Source: Enterobacter ludwigii (GTDB taxonomy: Bacteria > Pseudomonadota > Gammaproteobacteria > Enterobacterales > Enterobacteriaceae). From it: a stretch of DNA of 64,000 nt. The notes beneath the pieces are model-generated. The model was not told the origin of the DNA. It saw only the letters and a list, made by a program, of their open reading frames with translations, and made no database searches. The translations under genes and the position numbers were made by a program. Shown here piece after piece: positions 10,295 to 21,947 of the stretch. The first letter of the stretch is position 1. Every line of letters starts with the position of its first letter. The stretch lies in NCBI RefSeq assembly GCF_001750725.1, contig NZ_CP017280.1, forward strand, positions 4,218-68,217, in the 5' to 3' direction.

Positions 10295-12145
10295 ATGCCT
10301 AAGTATCGTTCCGCCACCACCACTCATGGCCGTAACATGGCGGGTGCCCGCGCACTGTGGCGCGCCACCGGGATGACCGACGCCGATTTCGGTAAGCCTA
10401 TTATCGCCGTGGTGAACTCCTTCACCCAATTTGTGCCGGGCCACGTGCACTTGCGCGATCTCGGCAAACTCGTTGCCGAGCAAATCGAAGCCTCCGGCGG
10501 TGTGGCGAAAGAGTTCAACACCATTGCGGTGGATGACGGTATCGCGATGGGTCACGGGGGTATGCTCTATTCACTGCCGTCGCGTGAGCTGATCGCCGAC
10601 TCGGTGGAGTATATGGTGAACGCCCACTGCGCGGATGCCATGGTTTGTATCTCCAACTGCGACAAAATTACCCCGGGGATGCTGATGGCTTCCCTGCGTC
10701 TGAACATTCCGGTGATCTTCGTCTCCGGCGGTCCAATGGAAGCGGGTAAAACCAAGCTTTCCGATAAAATCATCAAGCTCGACCTGGTCGATGCGATGAT
10801 TCAGGGCGCGGATCCAAAAGTTTCTGATGAGCAAAGCGATCAGGTTGAACGTTCTGCGTGCCCAACCTGTGGCTCCTGCTCAGGTATGTTCACCGCGAAC
10901 TCCATGAACTGTCTGACCGAAGCGCTGGGTCTGTCTCAGCCGGGCAACGGCTCGCTGCTGGCAACCCACGCCGACCGTAAACAGCTGTTCCTCAATGCCG
11001 GTAAACGCATCGTTGAGCTGACCAAACGCTACTACGAGCAAGATGATGAAAGCGCGCTGCCGCGTAATATCGCCAGCAAAGCCGCGTTTGAAAATGCCAT
11101 GACGCTGGATATCGCCATGGGCGGTTCCACCAACACCGTTCTCCACCTGCTGGCCGCCGCGCAGGAAGCTGAAATCGACTTCACCATGAGCGATATCGAC
11201 AAGCTGTCCCGCAAAGTACCGCAGCTCTGTAAAGTTGCGCCGAGTACCCAGAAATACCACATGGAAGATGTCCACCGTGCGGGTGGCGTACTGGGTATTC
11301 TCGGTGAACTGGATCGCGCCGGGCTGCTGAACCGCAACGTCAAAAACGTGCTCGGCCTGACGCTGCCGGAGTCGCTGGACAAATACGACGTCATGCTCAC
11401 GAAAGACGATGCGGTGAAAAAGATGTTCCGCGCCGGCCCGGCAGGTATTCGTACCACCCAGGCCTTCTCACAGGATTGCCGCTGGGACACGCTGGATGAC
11501 GATCGCGCAGAAGGCTGCATTCGCTCACTGGAACATGCCTACAGTAAGGACGGCGGTCTGGCCGTGCTCTACGGTAACTTTGCAGAAAACGGCTGTATTG
11601 TAAAAACCGCAGGCGTGGATGACAGCATTCTCAAATTCACCGGCCCGGCAAAAGTGTACGAAAGCCAGGACGACGCGGTAGAGGCTATTCTCGGTGGTAA
11701 AGTGGTGGAAGGCGACGTGGTTGTCATTCGCTACGAAGGGCCGAAAGGCGGGCCGGGTATGCAGGAGATGCTCTATCCCACCACCTTCCTGAAATCCATG
11801 GGCCTCGGTAAAGCCTGTGCGCTGATCACCGACGGACGTTTCTCTGGCGGTACGTCTGGTCTCTCCATTGGCCACGTGTCACCGGAAGCGGCAAGCGGCG
11901 GCAACATCGCGATTATTGAGGATGGCGATCTGATCGAAATTGATATCCCGAATCGCGGTATTCAGTTGAAACTGAGCGACCAGGATATTGCGGCGCGTCG
12001 TGAAGCCCAGGAGGCTCGCGGTGACAAAGCCTGGACGCCAAAAGATCGCCAGCGCGACGTCTCCTTCGCCCTGCGTGCCTATGCGAGCCTTGCCACCAGT
12101 GCAGATAAAGGCGCGGTGCGCGACAAATCGAAACTTGGGGGCTAA
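10295..12145 (+). CDS. ilvD: Dihydroxy-acid dehydratase
   Basis: Iron-sulfur dehydratase of the IlvD/Edd family, converting dihydroxy acids to 2-keto acids in Val and Ile synthesis. 616 aa. Cluster-ligand cysteines are visible in [14 protein letters not shown] and [18 protein letters not shown], and the C-terminal [19 protein letters not shown] signature is intact. The ATG follows GACGGGAGTAAATAA. The stop codon overlaps the ATGATG start region of ilvA. Confidence 0.98.
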   Translation: MPKYRSATTTHGRNMAGARALWRATGMTDADFGKPIIAVVNSFTQFVPGHVHLRDLGKLVAEQIEASGGVAKEFNTIAVDDGIAMGHGGMLYSLPSRELIADSVEYMVNAHCADAMVCISNCDKITPGMLMASLRLNIPVIFVSGGPMEAGKTKLSDKIIKLDLVDAMIQGADPKVSDEQSDQVERSACPTCGSCSGMFTANSMNCLTEALGLSQPGNGSLLATHADRKQLFLNAGKRIVELTKRYYEQDDESALPRNIASKAAFENAMTLDIAMGGSTNTVLHLLAAAQEAEIDFTMSDIDKLSRKVPQLCKVAPSTQKYHMEDVHRAGGVLGILGELDRAGLLNRNVKNVLGLTLPESLDKYDVMLTKDDAVKKMFRAGPAGIRTTQAFSQDCRWDTLDDDRAEGCIRSLEHAYSKDGGLAVLYGNFAENGCIVKTAGVDDSILKFTGPAKVYESQDDAVEAILGGKVVEGDVVVIRYEGPKGGPGMQEMLYPTTFLKSMGLGKACALITDGRFSGGTSGLSIGHVSPEAASGGNIAIIEDGDLIEIDIPNRGIQLKLSDQDIAARREAQEARGDKAWTPKDRQRDVSFALRAYASLATSADKGAVRDKSKLGG

Positions 12146-12147
12146 TG

Positions 12148-13692
12148 ATGGCCGAGTCGCAACCGTTATCCGCCGCCCCTGAGGGGGCGGAATACCTCAG
12201 GGCGGTGCTACGTGCACCGGTCTATGAAGCCGTACAGGTCACGCCGCTGCAGAAGATGGAGAAACTCTCCTCGCGCCTCGACAACGTGATTCTGGTGAAA
12301 CGCGAAGACCGCCAGCCGGTACACAGCTTCAAGCTGCGGGGCGCCTACGCGATGATGGCCGGGTTGACCGATGAGCAAAAAGCGCGGGGGGTGATTACCG
12401 CCTCTGCGGGCAACCACGCGCAAGGCGTCGCGTTCTCCTCTGCGCGCCTGGGGCTGAAAGCGCTGATTGTTATGCCGGTTGCTACTGCCGATATCAAAGT
12501 GGATGCCGTACGCGGTTTCGGCGGTGAAGTGTTGCTCCACGGCGCAAACTTTGACGAAGCCAAAGCCAAAGCGATAGAGCTGGCGCAGCAACAGGGGTTT
12601 ACCTGGGTGCCGCCGTTCGATCATCCGATGGTCATTGCCGGGCAGGGGACGCTGGCGCTTGAGCTGCTGCAGCAGGATGCGCATCTCGACCGCGTCTTCG
12701 TGCCGGTTGGCGGTGGCGGCCTCGCGGCGGGCGTAGCGGTGCTGATCAAACAGCTGATGCCGCAAATCAAAGTGATTGCCGTTGAAGCGGAAGACTCGGC
12801 CTGTCTGAAAGCGGCGCTGGATGCCGGTCATCCGGTGGACTTACCACGCGTCGGGCTGTTTGCTGAAGGCGTGGCGGTTAAACGCATTGGCGATGAAACC
12901 TTCCGTCTTTGCCAGGAGTATCTCGACGATATTATCACCGTCGACAGCGACGCCATTTGCGCCGCAATGAAAGATCTGTTCGAAGATGTGCGTGCGGTAG
13001 CGGAACCTTCCGGCGCGCTGGCGCTGGCGGGGATGAAGAAATACATCGCGCAGCACAACATCCGCGGCGAGCGTCTGGCGCATGTCCTTTCTGGTGCCAA
13101 CGTGAACTTCCACGGTCTGCGCTATGTTTCCGAACGCTGCGAGCTGGGTGAGCAACGCGAAGCGCTGCTGGCGGTTACCATTCCGGAAGAGAAGGGCAGC
13201 TTCCTGAAGTTTTGTCAGCTGCTGGGCGGCCGTTCAGTCACGGAGTTTAACTACCGTTTTGCCGACGCCCGAGATGCCTGCATTTTTGTCGGCGTACGGT
13301 TAAGCCGTGGTCTGGAAGAGCGTAAAGAGATCCTCCACCTGCTCCACGAAGGTGGCTACAGCGTCGTGGATCTCTCCGACGATGAGATGGCGAAGCTGCA
13401 CGTGCGTTACATGGTGGGTGGGCGTCCGTCGAAGCCGCTGCAGGAACGTCTCTACAGCTTCGAGTTCCCGGAGTCACCGGGCGCGTTGCTCAAGTTCCTG
13501 CATACGCTGGGCACGCACTGGAACATCTCTCTGTTCCACTACCGCAGCCATGGTACCGATTATGGGCGCGTGCTGGCCGCCTTCGAACTGGGCGAGCACG
13601 AGCCTGATTTCGAAACGCGGCTGAACGAGCTGGGCTATGAGTGTCACGATGAAACCCATAACCCGGCGTTCAGGTTCTTCCTGGCGGGCTAG
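12148..13692 (+). CDS. ilvA: Threonine deaminase (biosynthetic)
   Basis: PLP-dependent threonine ammonia-lyase, converting threonine to 2-ketobutyrate, the committed step to isoleucine; the E. coli enzyme is feedback-inhibited by Ile. 514 aa. The PLP Schiff-base Lys62 is in HSFKLRGAY, the phosphate-binding loop is VGGGGLAAGV, and two C-terminal ACT-like regulatory domains lie from about residue 330. I chose the second ATG of ATGATG (MAESQPLS) to match the family. Last gene of the operon; its stop codon overlaps the convergent ilvY stop. Confidence 0.97.
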   Translation: MAESQPLSAAPEGAEYLRAVLRAPVYEAVQVTPLQKMEKLSSRLDNVILVKREDRQPVHSFKLRGAYAMMAGLTDEQKARGVITASAGNHAQGVAFSSARLGLKALIVMPVATADIKVDAVRGFGGEVLLHGANFDEAKAKAIELAQQQGFTWVPPFDHPMVIAGQGTLALELLQQDAHLDRVFVPVGGGGLAAGVAVLIKQLMPQIKVIAVEAEDSACLKAALDAGHPVDLPRVGLFAEGVAVKRIGDETFRLCQEYLDDIITVDSDAICAAMKDLFEDVRAVAEPSGALALAGMKKYIAQHNIRGERLAHVLSGANVNFHGLRYVSERCELGEQREALLAVTIPEEKGSFLKFCQLLGGRSVTEFNYRFADARDACIFVGVRLSRGLEERKEILHLLHEGGYSVVDLSDDEMAKLHVRYMVGGRPSKPLQERLYSFEFPESPGALLKFLHTLGTHWNISLFHYRSHGTDYGRVLAAFELGEHEPDFETRLNELGYECHDETHNPAFRFFLAG

Positions 13693-14588
13693 TGGTTAGG
13701 CAGTATCTGCCAGAAGGCATCAATAAGCGGCTCCTGCAGCCGCTTTTTTTGTGCGCACACGCCAAGCTCAAACGGCGTTTTTTCGTCGCTGCGCTCCAGA
13801 ATCATCACGCGATTACGCACCGGTTCCGGGCTGTTCTCCAGGACCACCTCCGGCAGCAGTGCCACGCCGCAGCCCAGCGCCACCATTGACACCATCGCCT
13901 CATGCCCGCCAACCGTCGCGTAAATCGACGGGTTACTGATCTTCTGGCGACGAAACCAGAGCTCAATACGACGGCGCACCGGCCCCTGATCGGCCATGAT
14001 AAAAGGCACCGTGGACCAGTCCGGTTTTTCCACCGACACCTGATTACGCACCGGGCAGGGTAACGCGGGGGCAATCAACACGACCGCCAGGTTTTCCAGC
14101 ATTGAGAACGCGACAGCGCCTGGCAGGGTTTCGGGTTTCCCGGCAATGGCGAGATCCGCCTCGCCTGTCACCACTTTTTCCATTGCGTCGGCGGCATCAC
14201 CGGTGGTGAGTTTAATTTCCACCGACGGTTGTTCTGCGCGAAAGCGGTCAAGAATCGGCGGCAGATGGCTATAGGCCGCGGTCACGGAGCAGAAAATATG
14301 CAGCTCGCCGGACAGCGATGGCCCTTTCTGGTCAATGGTGTGTCGCAGCTGTTGATACTGCAGCAGCGTTTGTTGGGCAAATACCCGTAACTCCTCACCG
14401 GCCTCCGTCAGGGTGACGGTGCGGTTGTCGCGTACAAACAGGGGCTGACCGAGGTCTTCCTCAAGGCGCTGGATCTGGCGCGAAAGCGTGGAGGGACTGA
14501 CGTGCATCGCCCGGGCGCTGCGCCCAAAGTGACGGCTTTCCGCCAGATGCAGGAACATTTTCAGATCGCGTAAATCCACTGATTTCAC
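13689..14588 (-). CDS. ilvY: IlvY, LysR-type activator of ilvC
   Basis: 299-aa LysR regulator (297 aa in E. coli). The helix-turn-helix is in SRHFGRSARAMHVSPSTLSRQ (about 17-37), followed by the periplasmic-binding-protein-like effector domain. In E. coli it senses acetolactate/acetohydroxybutyrate, activates ilvC and represses itself. It is divergent from ilvC with a 144-bp shared control region. Its stop (CTA on the plus strand, 13689-13691) overlaps the ilvA stop inside the palindrome CTAG. Confidence 0.96.
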   Translation of the reverse strand: MKSVDLRDLKMFLHLAESRHFGRSARAMHVSPSTLSRQIQRLEEDLGQPLFVRDNRTVTLTEAGEELRVFAQQTLLQYQQLRHTIDQKGPSLSGELHIFCSVTAAYSHLPPILDRFRAEQPSVEIKLTTGDAADAMEKVVTGEADLAIAGKPETLPGAVAFSMLENLAVVLIAPALPCPVRNQVSVEKPDWSTVPFIMADQGPVRRRIELWFRRQKISNPSIYATVGGHEAMVSMVALGCGVALLPEVVLENSPEPVRNRVMILERSDEKTPFELGVCAQKKRLQEPLIDAFWQILPNH

Positions 14589-14732
14589 TCCCCCTTTTTA
14601 CATTGCAAATATTGCAACGTGACGTTGTGAATATATCAATTTCCGCAATAAATTTCCTGTCATATAGTAAGTTCATTCTCGCAAAAGCGAACCGAACAAT
14701 AAGCACAACAACACAACATCACGGAGTCCATT
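14589..14732. promoter_or_regulatory. ilvY-ilvC divergent control region
   Basis: Shared regulatory region for two divergent genes. It contains TTGCAAATATTGCAA (14604-14618) and the dyad CAACGT-G-ACGTTG (14615-14627), positioned like the IlvY operators of E. coli. The ilvC ribosome-binding site (CACGGAG) is at the right end. Exact operator limits and promoter boxes cannot be fixed from sequence alone. Confidence 0.6.
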
Positions 14733-16208
14733 ATGGCTAACTACTTTAATACACTGAATTTGCGCCAGCAGCTGGCGCAGCTGGGCAAATGCCGCTTTAT
14801 GGCGCGCGACGAATTTGCCGATGGCGCGAGCTACCTTCAGGGTAAAAAAGTGGTCATCGTCGGCTGCGGCGCCCAGGGTCTGAACCAGGGCCTGAACATG
14901 CGTGACTCCGGTCTGGATATCTCCTACGCCCTGCGTAAAGAAGCGATTGCTGAGAAGCGTGCGTCCTGGCGCAAAGCGACCGAAAATGGTTTTAAAGTCG
15001 GTACCTACGAAGAACTGATCCCCCAGGCAGACCTGGTGGTTAACCTGACGCCAGACAAACAGCACTCTGACGTTGTGCGTTCCGTGCAGCCGCTGATGAA
15101 AGACGGTGCGGCGTTGGGTTACTCCCACGGCTTTAACATCGTTGAAGTGGGCGAGCAGATCCGTAAAGACATCACCGTTGTGATGGTGGCACCGAAGTGC
15201 CCGGGTACAGAAGTACGTGAAGAGTACAAACGTGGCTTCGGCGTGCCAACGCTTATCGCCGTTCACCCGGAAAACGATCCGAAAGGTGAAGGTATGGCGA
15301 TCGCCAAAGCATGGGCTGCAGCAACGGGTGGCCACCGTGCGGGCGTTCTGGAATCGTCTTTCGTCGCGGAAGTAAAATCTGACCTGATGGGTGAGCAAAC
15401 CATCCTGTGCGGTATGCTGCAGGCGGGCTCTCTGCTGTGCTTCGACAAGCTGGTGGAAGAGGGGACAGACCCGGCATACGCAGAAAAACTGATTCAGTTC
15501 GGCTGGGAAACGATCACCGAAGCGCTGAAGCAGGGCGGTATCACGCTGATGATGGACCGTCTGTCCAACCCGGCGAAACTGCGTGCTTACGCGCTGTCTG
15601 AACAGCTGAAAACGATCATGGCACCGCTGTTCCAGAAACATATGGACGACATTATCTCCGGCGAGTTCTCTTCCGGCATGATGGCGGACTGGGCTAACGA
15701 CGATAAGAAACTGCTGACCTGGCGTGAAGAGACCGGTAAAACCGCTTTTGAAACCGCCCCACAGTTTGAAGGTAAAATCGGCGAGCAGGAGTACTTCGAT
15801 AAAGGCGTTCTGATGATTGCGATGGTGAAAGCTGGCGTTGAGCTGGCGTTCGAAACCATGGTGGATTCCGGCATCATCGAAGAGTCTGCCTACTATGAAT
15901 CACTGCACGAGCTGCCGCTGATTGCGAACACCATCGCCCGTAAGCGTCTGTACGAAATGAACGTGGTTATCTCTGATACCGCCGAGTACGGTAACTACCT
16001 GTTCTCTTACGCTTGCGTACCGCTGCTGAAAGAGTTCATGACGACTCTGCAGCCGGGCGACCTGGGCAAAGCGATTGCGGAAGGTGCAGTGGATAACGCG
16101 CAGCTGCGTGATGTAAACGAAGCCATTCGCGGCCATGAAATCGAGAAAGTGGGCCAGAAACTGCGTGGCTACATGACCGATATGAAACGTATCGCGGTAG
16201 CAGGTTAA
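14733..16208 (+). CDS. ilvC: Ketol-acid reductoisomerase (class II)
   Basis: NADPH- and Mg-dependent enzyme that isomerises and reduces acetolactate or acetohydroxybutyrate in Val/Ile synthesis. 491 aa, the long class II form with a duplicated C-terminal knotted domain. The dinucleotide-binding loop [14 protein letters not shown] is near residues 36-49. A Rho-independent terminator follows 40 nt downstream. Confidence 0.98.
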   Translation: MANYFNTLNLRQQLAQLGKCRFMARDEFADGASYLQGKKVVIVGCGAQGLNQGLNMRDSGLDISYALRKEAIAEKRASWRKATENGFKVGTYEELIPQADLVVNLTPDKQHSDVVRSVQPLMKDGAALGYSHGFNIVEVGEQIRKDITVVMVAPKCPGTEVREEYKRGFGVPTLIAVHPENDPKGEGMAIAKAWAAATGGHRAGVLESSFVAEVKSDLMGEQTILCGMLQAGSLLCFDKLVEEGTDPAYAEKLIQFGWETITEALKQGGITLMMDRLSNPAKLRAYALSEQLKTIMAPLFQKHMDDIISGEFSSGMMADWANDDKKLLTWREETGKTAFETAPQFEGKIGEQEYFDKGVLMIAMVKAGVELAFETMVDSGIIEESAYYESLHELPLIANTIARKRLYEMNVVISDTAEYGNYLFSYACVPLLKEFMTTLQPGDLGKAIAEGAVDNAQLRDVNEAIRGHEIEKVGQKLRGYMTDMKRIAVAG

Positions 16209-16247
16209 TACCCGGGCGGGCTGATGCCCTGACCTGACTAAACGTAC

Positions 16248-16272
16248 AAGGCCTTCTCTGAGAGAAGGCCTT
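16248..16272. terminator. ilvC/ppiC terminator hairpin
   Basis: Stem AAGGCCTTCTC / GAGAAGGCCTT with loop TGA, between the convergent ilvC and ppiC. The T-run is weak (TTGCTGTT). Probably serves both directions. Confidence 0.75.
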
Positions 16273-16276
16273 GCTG

Positions 16277-16606
<330 letters not shown>

Positions 16607-16643
16607 TTATTCTCCCCTCCTGACTTTCATTGAGTGATCATTT

Positions 16644-18668
16644 ATGCGTTTAAACCCCGGACAACAACAAGCCGTCGAATTTGTCACTGGACCCTGTCTG
16701 GTGCTGGCGGGCGCGGGATCCGGCAAAACGCGCGTCATTACCAATAAGATTGCCCACCTGATCCGCGGCTGCGGGTATCAGGCTCGCCACATCGCGGCGG
16801 TGACGTTCACCAACAAAGCAGCGCGCGAGATGAAAGAGCGTGTCGGCCAGACGCTGGGGCGTAAAGAGGCGCGCGGTCTGATGATTTCCACCTTCCATAC
16901 GCTGGGGCTGGATATCATCAAACGTGAATACGCCGCGCTGGGGATGAAATCCAACTTCTCACTGTTTGACGATACCGACCAGGTGGCCCTGCTCAAGGAG
17001 CTCACCGAGGGGCTGATCGAAGATGATAAGGTTCTGCTGCAACAGCTGATCTCGACGATCTCCAACTGGAAAAACGATCTGATGACCCCGGCCCAGGCCG
17101 CGGCGATCGCCAAAGGCGAGCGGGATCGGATCTTCGCCCACTGCTACGGTCTGTACGATGCGCATATGAAAGCCTGTAACGTACTGGATTTCGACGACCT
17201 GATCCTGCTTCCCACGCTACTGCTGCAGCGTAATGAAGAGGTGCGTGAGCGCTGGCAGAATAAAATCCGCTACCTGCTGGTGGATGAGTATCAGGACACC
17301 AATACCAGCCAGTATGAACTGGTGAAACTGCTGGTGGGACAGCGCGCGCGTTTCACGGTGGTCGGAGATGACGATCAGTCCATTTACTCCTGGCGCGGTG
17401 CGCGTCCGCAAAACCTGGTCCTGCTGAGTAAAGATTTCCCGGCGCTGCAGGTGATCAAACTGGAGCAGAACTACCGTTCCTCCGGGCGTATCCTTAAAGC
17501 CGCGAATATCCTGATCGCCAACAACCCGCACGTGTTCGAAAAACGCCTGTTCTCCGAACTGGGTTACGGTACAGAGCTAAAAGTGCTCAGCGCCAACAAT
17601 GAAGAGCACGAAGCGGAGCGGGTCACAGGCGAACTCATCGCCCACCACTTCGTCAATAAAACCGAATACAAAGATTACGCGATCCTCTATCGCGGCAACC
17701 ACCAGTCACGCGTCTTTGAAAAGATGCTGATGCAAAACCGCATCCCGTACAAAATTTCAGGCGGAACCTCCTTCTTCTCGCGGCCCGAAATCAAAGATCT
17801 TCTGGCCTACCTGCGTGTGCTCACTAACCCGGATGATGACAGCGCGTTTCTGCGTATCGTGAATACCCCGAAACGAGAAATTGGCCCGGCGACGCTACAA
17901 AAGCTTGGCGAGTGGGCGATGACGCGTAATAAGAGTCTGTTTACCGCCAGCTTCGATATGGGGCTGAGTCAGACGCTCACCGGACGCGGCTACGATTCAT
18001 TAACCCGCTTTACACACTGGCTTGGTGAAGTGCAGCGGCTGGCAGAGCGCGAACCTATCGCCGCCGTGCGCGACCTTATCCACGGTATCGACTACGAGTC
18101 CTGGTTGTATGAAACCTCCGCCAGTCCGAAAGCGGCCGAGATGCGCATGAAAAACGTTAACCAGCTGTTCAGCTGGATGACTGAAATGCTGGAAGGTTCG
18201 GAGATTGATGAACCGATGACCCTGACGCAGGTGGTTACCCGCTTTACCCTGCGCGATATGATGGAGCGCGGCGAGAGCGAAGAAGAGGCCGATCAGGTTC
18301 AGCTGATGACGCTGCATGCGTCAAAAGGTCTGGAATTCCCGTATGTCTATCTGGTTGGCATGGAAGAGGGGTTACTGCCGCACCAGAGCAGCATTGATGA
18401 AGATAACGTCGATGAGGAGCGCCGTCTGGCCTATGTAGGCATCACGCGCGCTCAGAAAGAGCTGACCTTCACGTTGTGCAAAGAGCGTAGACAATATGGT
18501 GAACTGGTGCGCCCGGAGCCGAGCCGTTTCCTGCTGGAACTTCCGCAGGACGACCTCATCTGGGAGCAGGAGCGTAAAGTGATTACGGCTGAAGAGCGGA
18601 TGCATAAGGGGCAGGCGAACGTCGCTAACATCCGCGCCATGCTGGCGAAAGCCAAAGAGAAGGGATAG
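16644..18668 (+). CDS. rep: Rep helicase
   Basis: Superfamily 1A 3'-5' DNA helicase, 674 aa, which helps replication forks pass protein blocks and restarts them with DnaB and PriC. Motif [11 protein letters not shown] is at residues 21-30, motif II VDEYQDT near 218, motif [18 protein letters not shown] near 240, and motif [11 protein letters not shown] near 600. The C-terminus ends [13 protein letters not shown], matching the E. coli end that contacts DnaB. A second family member, uvrD, lies at 49607. Confidence 0.98.
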   Translation: MRLNPGQQQAVEFVTGPCLVLAGAGSGKTRVITNKIAHLIRGCGYQARHIAAVTFTNKAAREMKERVGQTLGRKEARGLMISTFHTLGLDIIKREYAALGMKSNFSLFDDTDQVALLKELTEGLIEDDKVLLQQLISTISNWKNDLMTPAQAAAIAKGERDRIFAHCYGLYDAHMKACNVLDFDDLILLPTLLLQRNEEVRERWQNKIRYLLVDEYQDTNTSQYELVKLLVGQRARFTVVGDDDQSIYSWRGARPQNLVLLSKDFPALQVIKLEQNYRSSGRILKAANILIANNPHVFEKRLFSELGYGTELKVLSANNEEHEAERVTGELIAHHFVNKTEYKDYAILYRGNHQSRVFEKMLMQNRIPYKISGGTSFFSRPEIKDLLAYLRVLTNPDDDSAFLRIVNTPKREIGPATLQKLGEWAMTRNKSLFTASFDMGLSQTLTGRGYDSLTRFTHWLGEVQRLAEREPIAAVRDLIHGIDYESWLYETSASPKAAEMRMKNVNQLFSWMTEMLEGSEIDEPMTLTQVVTRFTLRDMMERGESEEEADQVQLMTLHASKGLEFPYVYLVGMEEGLLPHQSSIDEDNVDEERRLAYVGITRAQKELTFTLCKERRQYGELVRPEPSRFLLELPQDDLIWEQERKVITAEERMHKGQANVANIRAMLAKAKEKG

Positions 18669-18678
18669 GTTGTTACAC

Positions 18679-18704
18679 GCCCGGCAAGCGTAGCGCTACC
18701 GGGC
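18679..18704. repeat. REP-like palindrome
   Basis: GCCCGGCAAGCG-TAGCGCTACCGGGC, an imperfect 26-bp palindrome typical of enterobacterial repetitive extragenic palindromes. It lies between the convergent rep and gppA, where it may limit readthrough or protect mRNA 3' ends. Confidence 0.75.
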
Positions 18705-18716
18705 ATGTCCGACCCA

Positions 18717-20201
18717 TTATTTCACCTCAAGCACCCAGTGTACATAGCTCTGCCACTGACACTCCTGCTCAACCATCTCCGCCCCAAGCGGATGATTATC
18801 CAGCCAGTTTTCCGGCAACGTCAGCGAAAGTTTTTCGTCATCCGCCACCAGATTGAGTGCCGGCAGCAAATCATCGCGGCGGCGGCTGGCAAACAGAATA
18901 GCCAGACGCAGCAGGCGGCACATATGCTCGGCCACGCGCGGCGGTACGGCGTTTTGTTGATGCAAAGAGGAGAGGTCAACGGCGTTGGTCTGGTTCAGCA
19001 GCAGCGTTGCCAGCAACTTTTTCTGCGCAGGGGTATAGCCAGGTAAATCGAGGTTACGCACCAGATAAGCGGCATGAGCCGGGGCCTGTTTAAAATCAAT
19101 GCTCAGCCCGATTTCATGCAGTGCACAGGCACTTAGCAGCAGATCGCGACTCAAAGGGTCCAGATCCCAGGCGTTAGCCACATGATCGGCGAAGCGTGAC
19201 GCCAGCTGTGCCACGCGGCCTGCCTGATCGATATCAACCAGGAAACGACGCTGCACGTTTCGCAAGGTACGGCTGCGAATGTCCTGATCGACCGACAGGT
19301 GCAACATCCCGTAGACCAGACCTTCACGCAGCGCGCCACCCGCCAGCGTCATACATTTGATGTTCAGTTCGGTGAAGATGGCGATCAGGATCGCGAGCCC
19401 GCTCGGGAATACCAGCGCGCGTTCAAGCGTCAGGCCTTCAATTTCCAGCTCTTCCAGACGCCCGCACTGAATGGCCCGCTGTTTAAGCTGCTGAAGCTTG
19501 GCAAGCGTGATCCGCTCATCCATGCCTTGCGCCATCATAATTTCCTGCAATGCCTGCACGGTACCGGAGGCCCCCACACAGACTTTCCAGCCGTGGTAGC
19601 GCAATTCGTCCATCACCGGGCGTAATACCTCGCGTGCGGCAGTTTCCGCCTCGTCGAAGTTCTCCTGACCCAGATTGCGGTCAGTAAAGTAGCGCTCAAG
19701 CCAGGTTACGCAACCCATCGACAGGCTGAATAGCGACGTTGCCTGCGCACCGGTGCCGGTCACGAGTTCGGTACTGGCGCCCCCGATATCCACAACCAGA
19801 CGACGATCGTCGCCTCCCGTGGTGTGCGCAACGCCCTGATAAATCAGGCGCGCTTCTTCTTCACCGCTGATAACCTGCACCGGACAACCGAGAATTTCCT
19901 GCGCTTTGGCAATAAAATCCACGGCGTTAACTGCCAGGCGGAGTGTTGCAGTGGCGACGACGGTGATTTGGGAATGCGGGATATCCTGCAGACGCTCTGC
20001 AAAGAGTCGCAGGCACTGCCAGCCACGTTCCATGGCTTCAGGAGAGAGGTGATTATCGCTGCTCAGGCCCGCCGCGAGGCGGACCTTGCGCTTAATGCGC
20101 GTCAGCGTTTGTATGCTTCCCGCCACCTCGCGCACAACCAGCATATGAAAACTATTCGAACCGAGATCAATTGCCGCATAAAGCGAGGTGGAGCTGAGCA
20201 T
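18717..20201 (-). CDS. gppA: pppGpp pyrophosphatase / exopolyphosphatase
   Basis: Hydrolyses pppGpp to ppGpp and also long-chain polyphosphate. 494 aa. The Ppx/GppA ASKHA fold is seen in [17 protein letters not shown] (about 9-25, first phosphate loop) and [12 protein letters not shown] (second loop), followed by a C-terminal HD-like helical domain ([21 protein letters not shown]). It starts 6 nt downstream of the rhlB stop, so rhlB-gppA form an operon. Confidence 0.97.
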   Translation of the reverse strand: MLSSTSLYAAIDLGSNSFHMLVVREVAGSIQTLTRIKRKVRLAAGLSSDNHLSPEAMERGWQCLRLFAERLQDIPHSQITVVATATLRLAVNAVDFIAKAQEILGCPVQVISGEEEARLIYQGVAHTTGGDDRRLVVDIGGASTELVTGTGAQATSLFSLSMGCVTWLERYFTDRNLGQENFDEAETAAREVLRPVMDELRYHGWKVCVGASGTVQALQEIMMAQGMDERITLAKLQQLKQRAIQCGRLEELEIEGLTLERALVFPSGLAILIAIFTELNIKCMTLAGGALREGLVYGMLHLSVDQDIRSRTLRNVQRRFLVDIDQAGRVAQLASRFADHVANAWDLDPLSRDLLLSACALHEIGLSIDFKQAPAHAAYLVRNLDLPGYTPAQKKLLATLLLNQTNAVDLSSLHQQNAVPPRVAEHMCRLLRLAILFASRRRDDLLPALNLVADDEKLSLTLPENWLDNHPLGAEMVEQECQWQSYVHWVLEVK

Positions 20202-20207
20202 AATTTT

Positions 20208-21473
20208 TTAACCTGAGCGACGACGATTACGCGGCGCGCCAGATCGACGCGGGCCATTGCCGGAGCGGGCGCGGGTAAGGCGCTTGGCCGGCGGCAGTTC
20301 GCTTAATAGCGCATCCGGGTTGTACTTACTCACCGGAATAGAATGGCCGATGTACGTCTCAATCGCCGGCAGGTTCAGCGCATACTCTTCACACGCGAGG
20401 CTGATAGAGTGGCCGCTTGCACCCGCACGACCGGTACGACCGATACGGTGTACATAGTCTTCACAGTCATCCGGCAGGTCATAGTTAAAGACGTGCGTAA
20501 CGGCTGGAATGTGCAGGCCGCGCGCTGCGACGTCGGTGGCGACCAGAATATCGAGATCGCCACGGGTGAATTCTTCAAGAATACGCAGGCGTTTTTTCTG
20601 CGCAACATCGCCCGTCAGCAGGCCAACACGGTGACCGTCTGCAGCCAGATGGCCCCAGATATCTTCACAGCGGTGCTTGGTGTTCGCGAAGATAATGGCG
20701 CGGTCTGGCCATTCTTCTTCGATCAGCGTTTGCAGCAGACGCATTTTCTCTTCATTGGAAGGATAGAAGAGTTCTTCTTTGATACGGTGGCCGGTTTTCT
20801 GCTCGGGTTCCACTTCCACATATTCGGCGTTGTTCATCTGCTCGAATGCCAGTTCGCGTACGCGATACGACAGGGTCGCAGAGAACAGCATGTTGAGGCG
20901 CTGATTCGCGGGTGGCATGCGGCGGAACAGCCAGCGGATATCTTTAATGAAGCCCAGATCGTACATACGATCAGCTTCATCCAGCACCACAACCTGGATG
21001 GCACCAAGGTTAATGTGGTTCTGTTTTGCGTAGTCGATAAGACGGCCGGTGGTACCGATCAGGATATCCACACCGCTTTCCAGCACTTTCAGCTGCTTAT
21101 CGTAACCATCGCCGCCATAAGCCAGGCCGATTTTCAGGCCCGTAGCCTGCATCAGGGGTTCAGCGTCTGCGTGGATCTGTACCGCCAGTTCTCGCGTCGG
21201 GGCCATAATTAGCGCGCGCGGCTGGTTAACTTTGCGGTCTGCAATCGCTGGATGAGAAAGTAAATAATGAAACGTTGACGTTAAAAACGCCATCGTTTTG
21301 CCAGTACCGGTTTGCGCCTGCCCTGCTACGTCACGTCCCGCCAGCGTCAGCGGCAGGGCGAGAGCCTGAATGGGCGTGCAGTTATGAAACCCTTTATTTT
21401 CAAGGGCTTCGATCACTTTTGGGTGCAGGGCGAAGTCGGAAAACTTCTGTTCTGTTAAATGTGTTTTGCTCAT
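20208..21473 (-). CDS. rhlB: RhlB, DEAD-box RNA helicase of the degradosome
   Basis: 421-aa ATP-dependent RNA helicase that unwinds structured mRNA for RNase E and PNPase. Q motif [13 protein letters not shown], motif I AQTGTGKT (about 51-58), motif [14 protein letters not shown], motif III SATLS and motif [12 protein letters not shown] are all present. The basic C-terminal tail ([12 protein letters not shown]) binds RNA. Divergent from trxA. Confidence 0.98.
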   Translation of the reverse strand: MSKTHLTEQKFSDFALHPKVIEALENKGFHNCTPIQALALPLTLAGRDVAGQAQTGTGKTMAFLTSTFHYLLSHPAIADRKVNQPRALIMAPTRELAVQIHADAEPLMQATGLKIGLAYGGDGYDKQLKVLESGVDILIGTTGRLIDYAKQNHINLGAIQVVVLDEADRMYDLGFIKDIRWLFRRMPPANQRLNMLFSATLSYRVRELAFEQMNNAEYVEVEPEQKTGHRIKEELFYPSNEEKMRLLQTLIEEEWPDRAIIFANTKHRCEDIWGHLAADGHRVGLLTGDVAQKKRLRILEEFTRGDLDILVATDVAARGLHIPAVTHVFNYDLPDDCEDYVHRIGRTGRAGASGHSISLACEEYALNLPAIETYIGHSIPVSKYNPDALLSELPPAKRLTRARSGNGPRRSGAPRNRRRSG

Positions 21474-21617
21474 AGTGTGGTAGAATATCAGCTTACTATT
21501 GCTTTACGAAAGCGTATCCGGTGAAATAAAGTCAACCTTTAGTTGGTTAATGCGACATCAACACGTCGTTGATGAGGGCGAAACCAACGCACCAGGCTTA
21601 TTCCTGTGGAGTTATAT

Positions 21618-21947
21618 ATGAGCGATAAAATTATTCACCTGACTGACGACAGTTTTGACACGGACGTACTTAAGGCTGACGGGCTGACACTCGTCGATTT
21701 CTGGGCTGAATGGTGTGGTCCTTGCAAAATGATCGCCCCGATTCTGGATGAGATCGCTGACGAATATCAGGGCAAACTGACTGTTGCCAAGCTGAACATC
21801 GACCAGAACCCGGGCACCGCACCAAAATACGGTATCCGTGGCATTCCGACCCTGCTGCTGTTCAAAAACGGCGAAGTGGCAGCGACCAAAGTGGGCGCAC
21901 TGTCCAAAGGTCAACTGAAAGAGTTCCTCGACGCTAACCTGGCGTAA
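21618..21947 (+). CDS. trxA: Thioredoxin 1
   Basis: 109-codon dithiol oxidoreductase supplying electrons to ribonucleotide reductase, PAPS reductase and protein disulfides. Active site WCGPC, with cysteines at 33 and 36 counting Met1; the cis-Pro is in RGIPTLLLF. The ATG at 21618 ([10 protein letters not shown]) matches the family. An in-frame upstream ATG at 21606 gives an extra MELY and is less likely, since it would place GTGGAGTT inside the coding region. Confidence 0.98.
   Translation: MSDKIIHLTDDSFDTDVLKADGLTLVDFWAEWCGPCKMIAPILDEIADEYQGKLTVAKLNIDQNPGTAPKYGIRGIPTLLLFKNGEVAATKVGALSKGQLKEFLDANLA

Noticed and set aside
14673..15641. 322-aa open frame antisense to ilvC
   Set aside because: Shadow of ilvC, overlapping the ilvY-ilvC promoter; no homology seen.
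20343..21212. 289-aa open frame antisense to rhlB
   Set aside because: Explained by rhlB codon bias; product is unlike any known family and has no start context.
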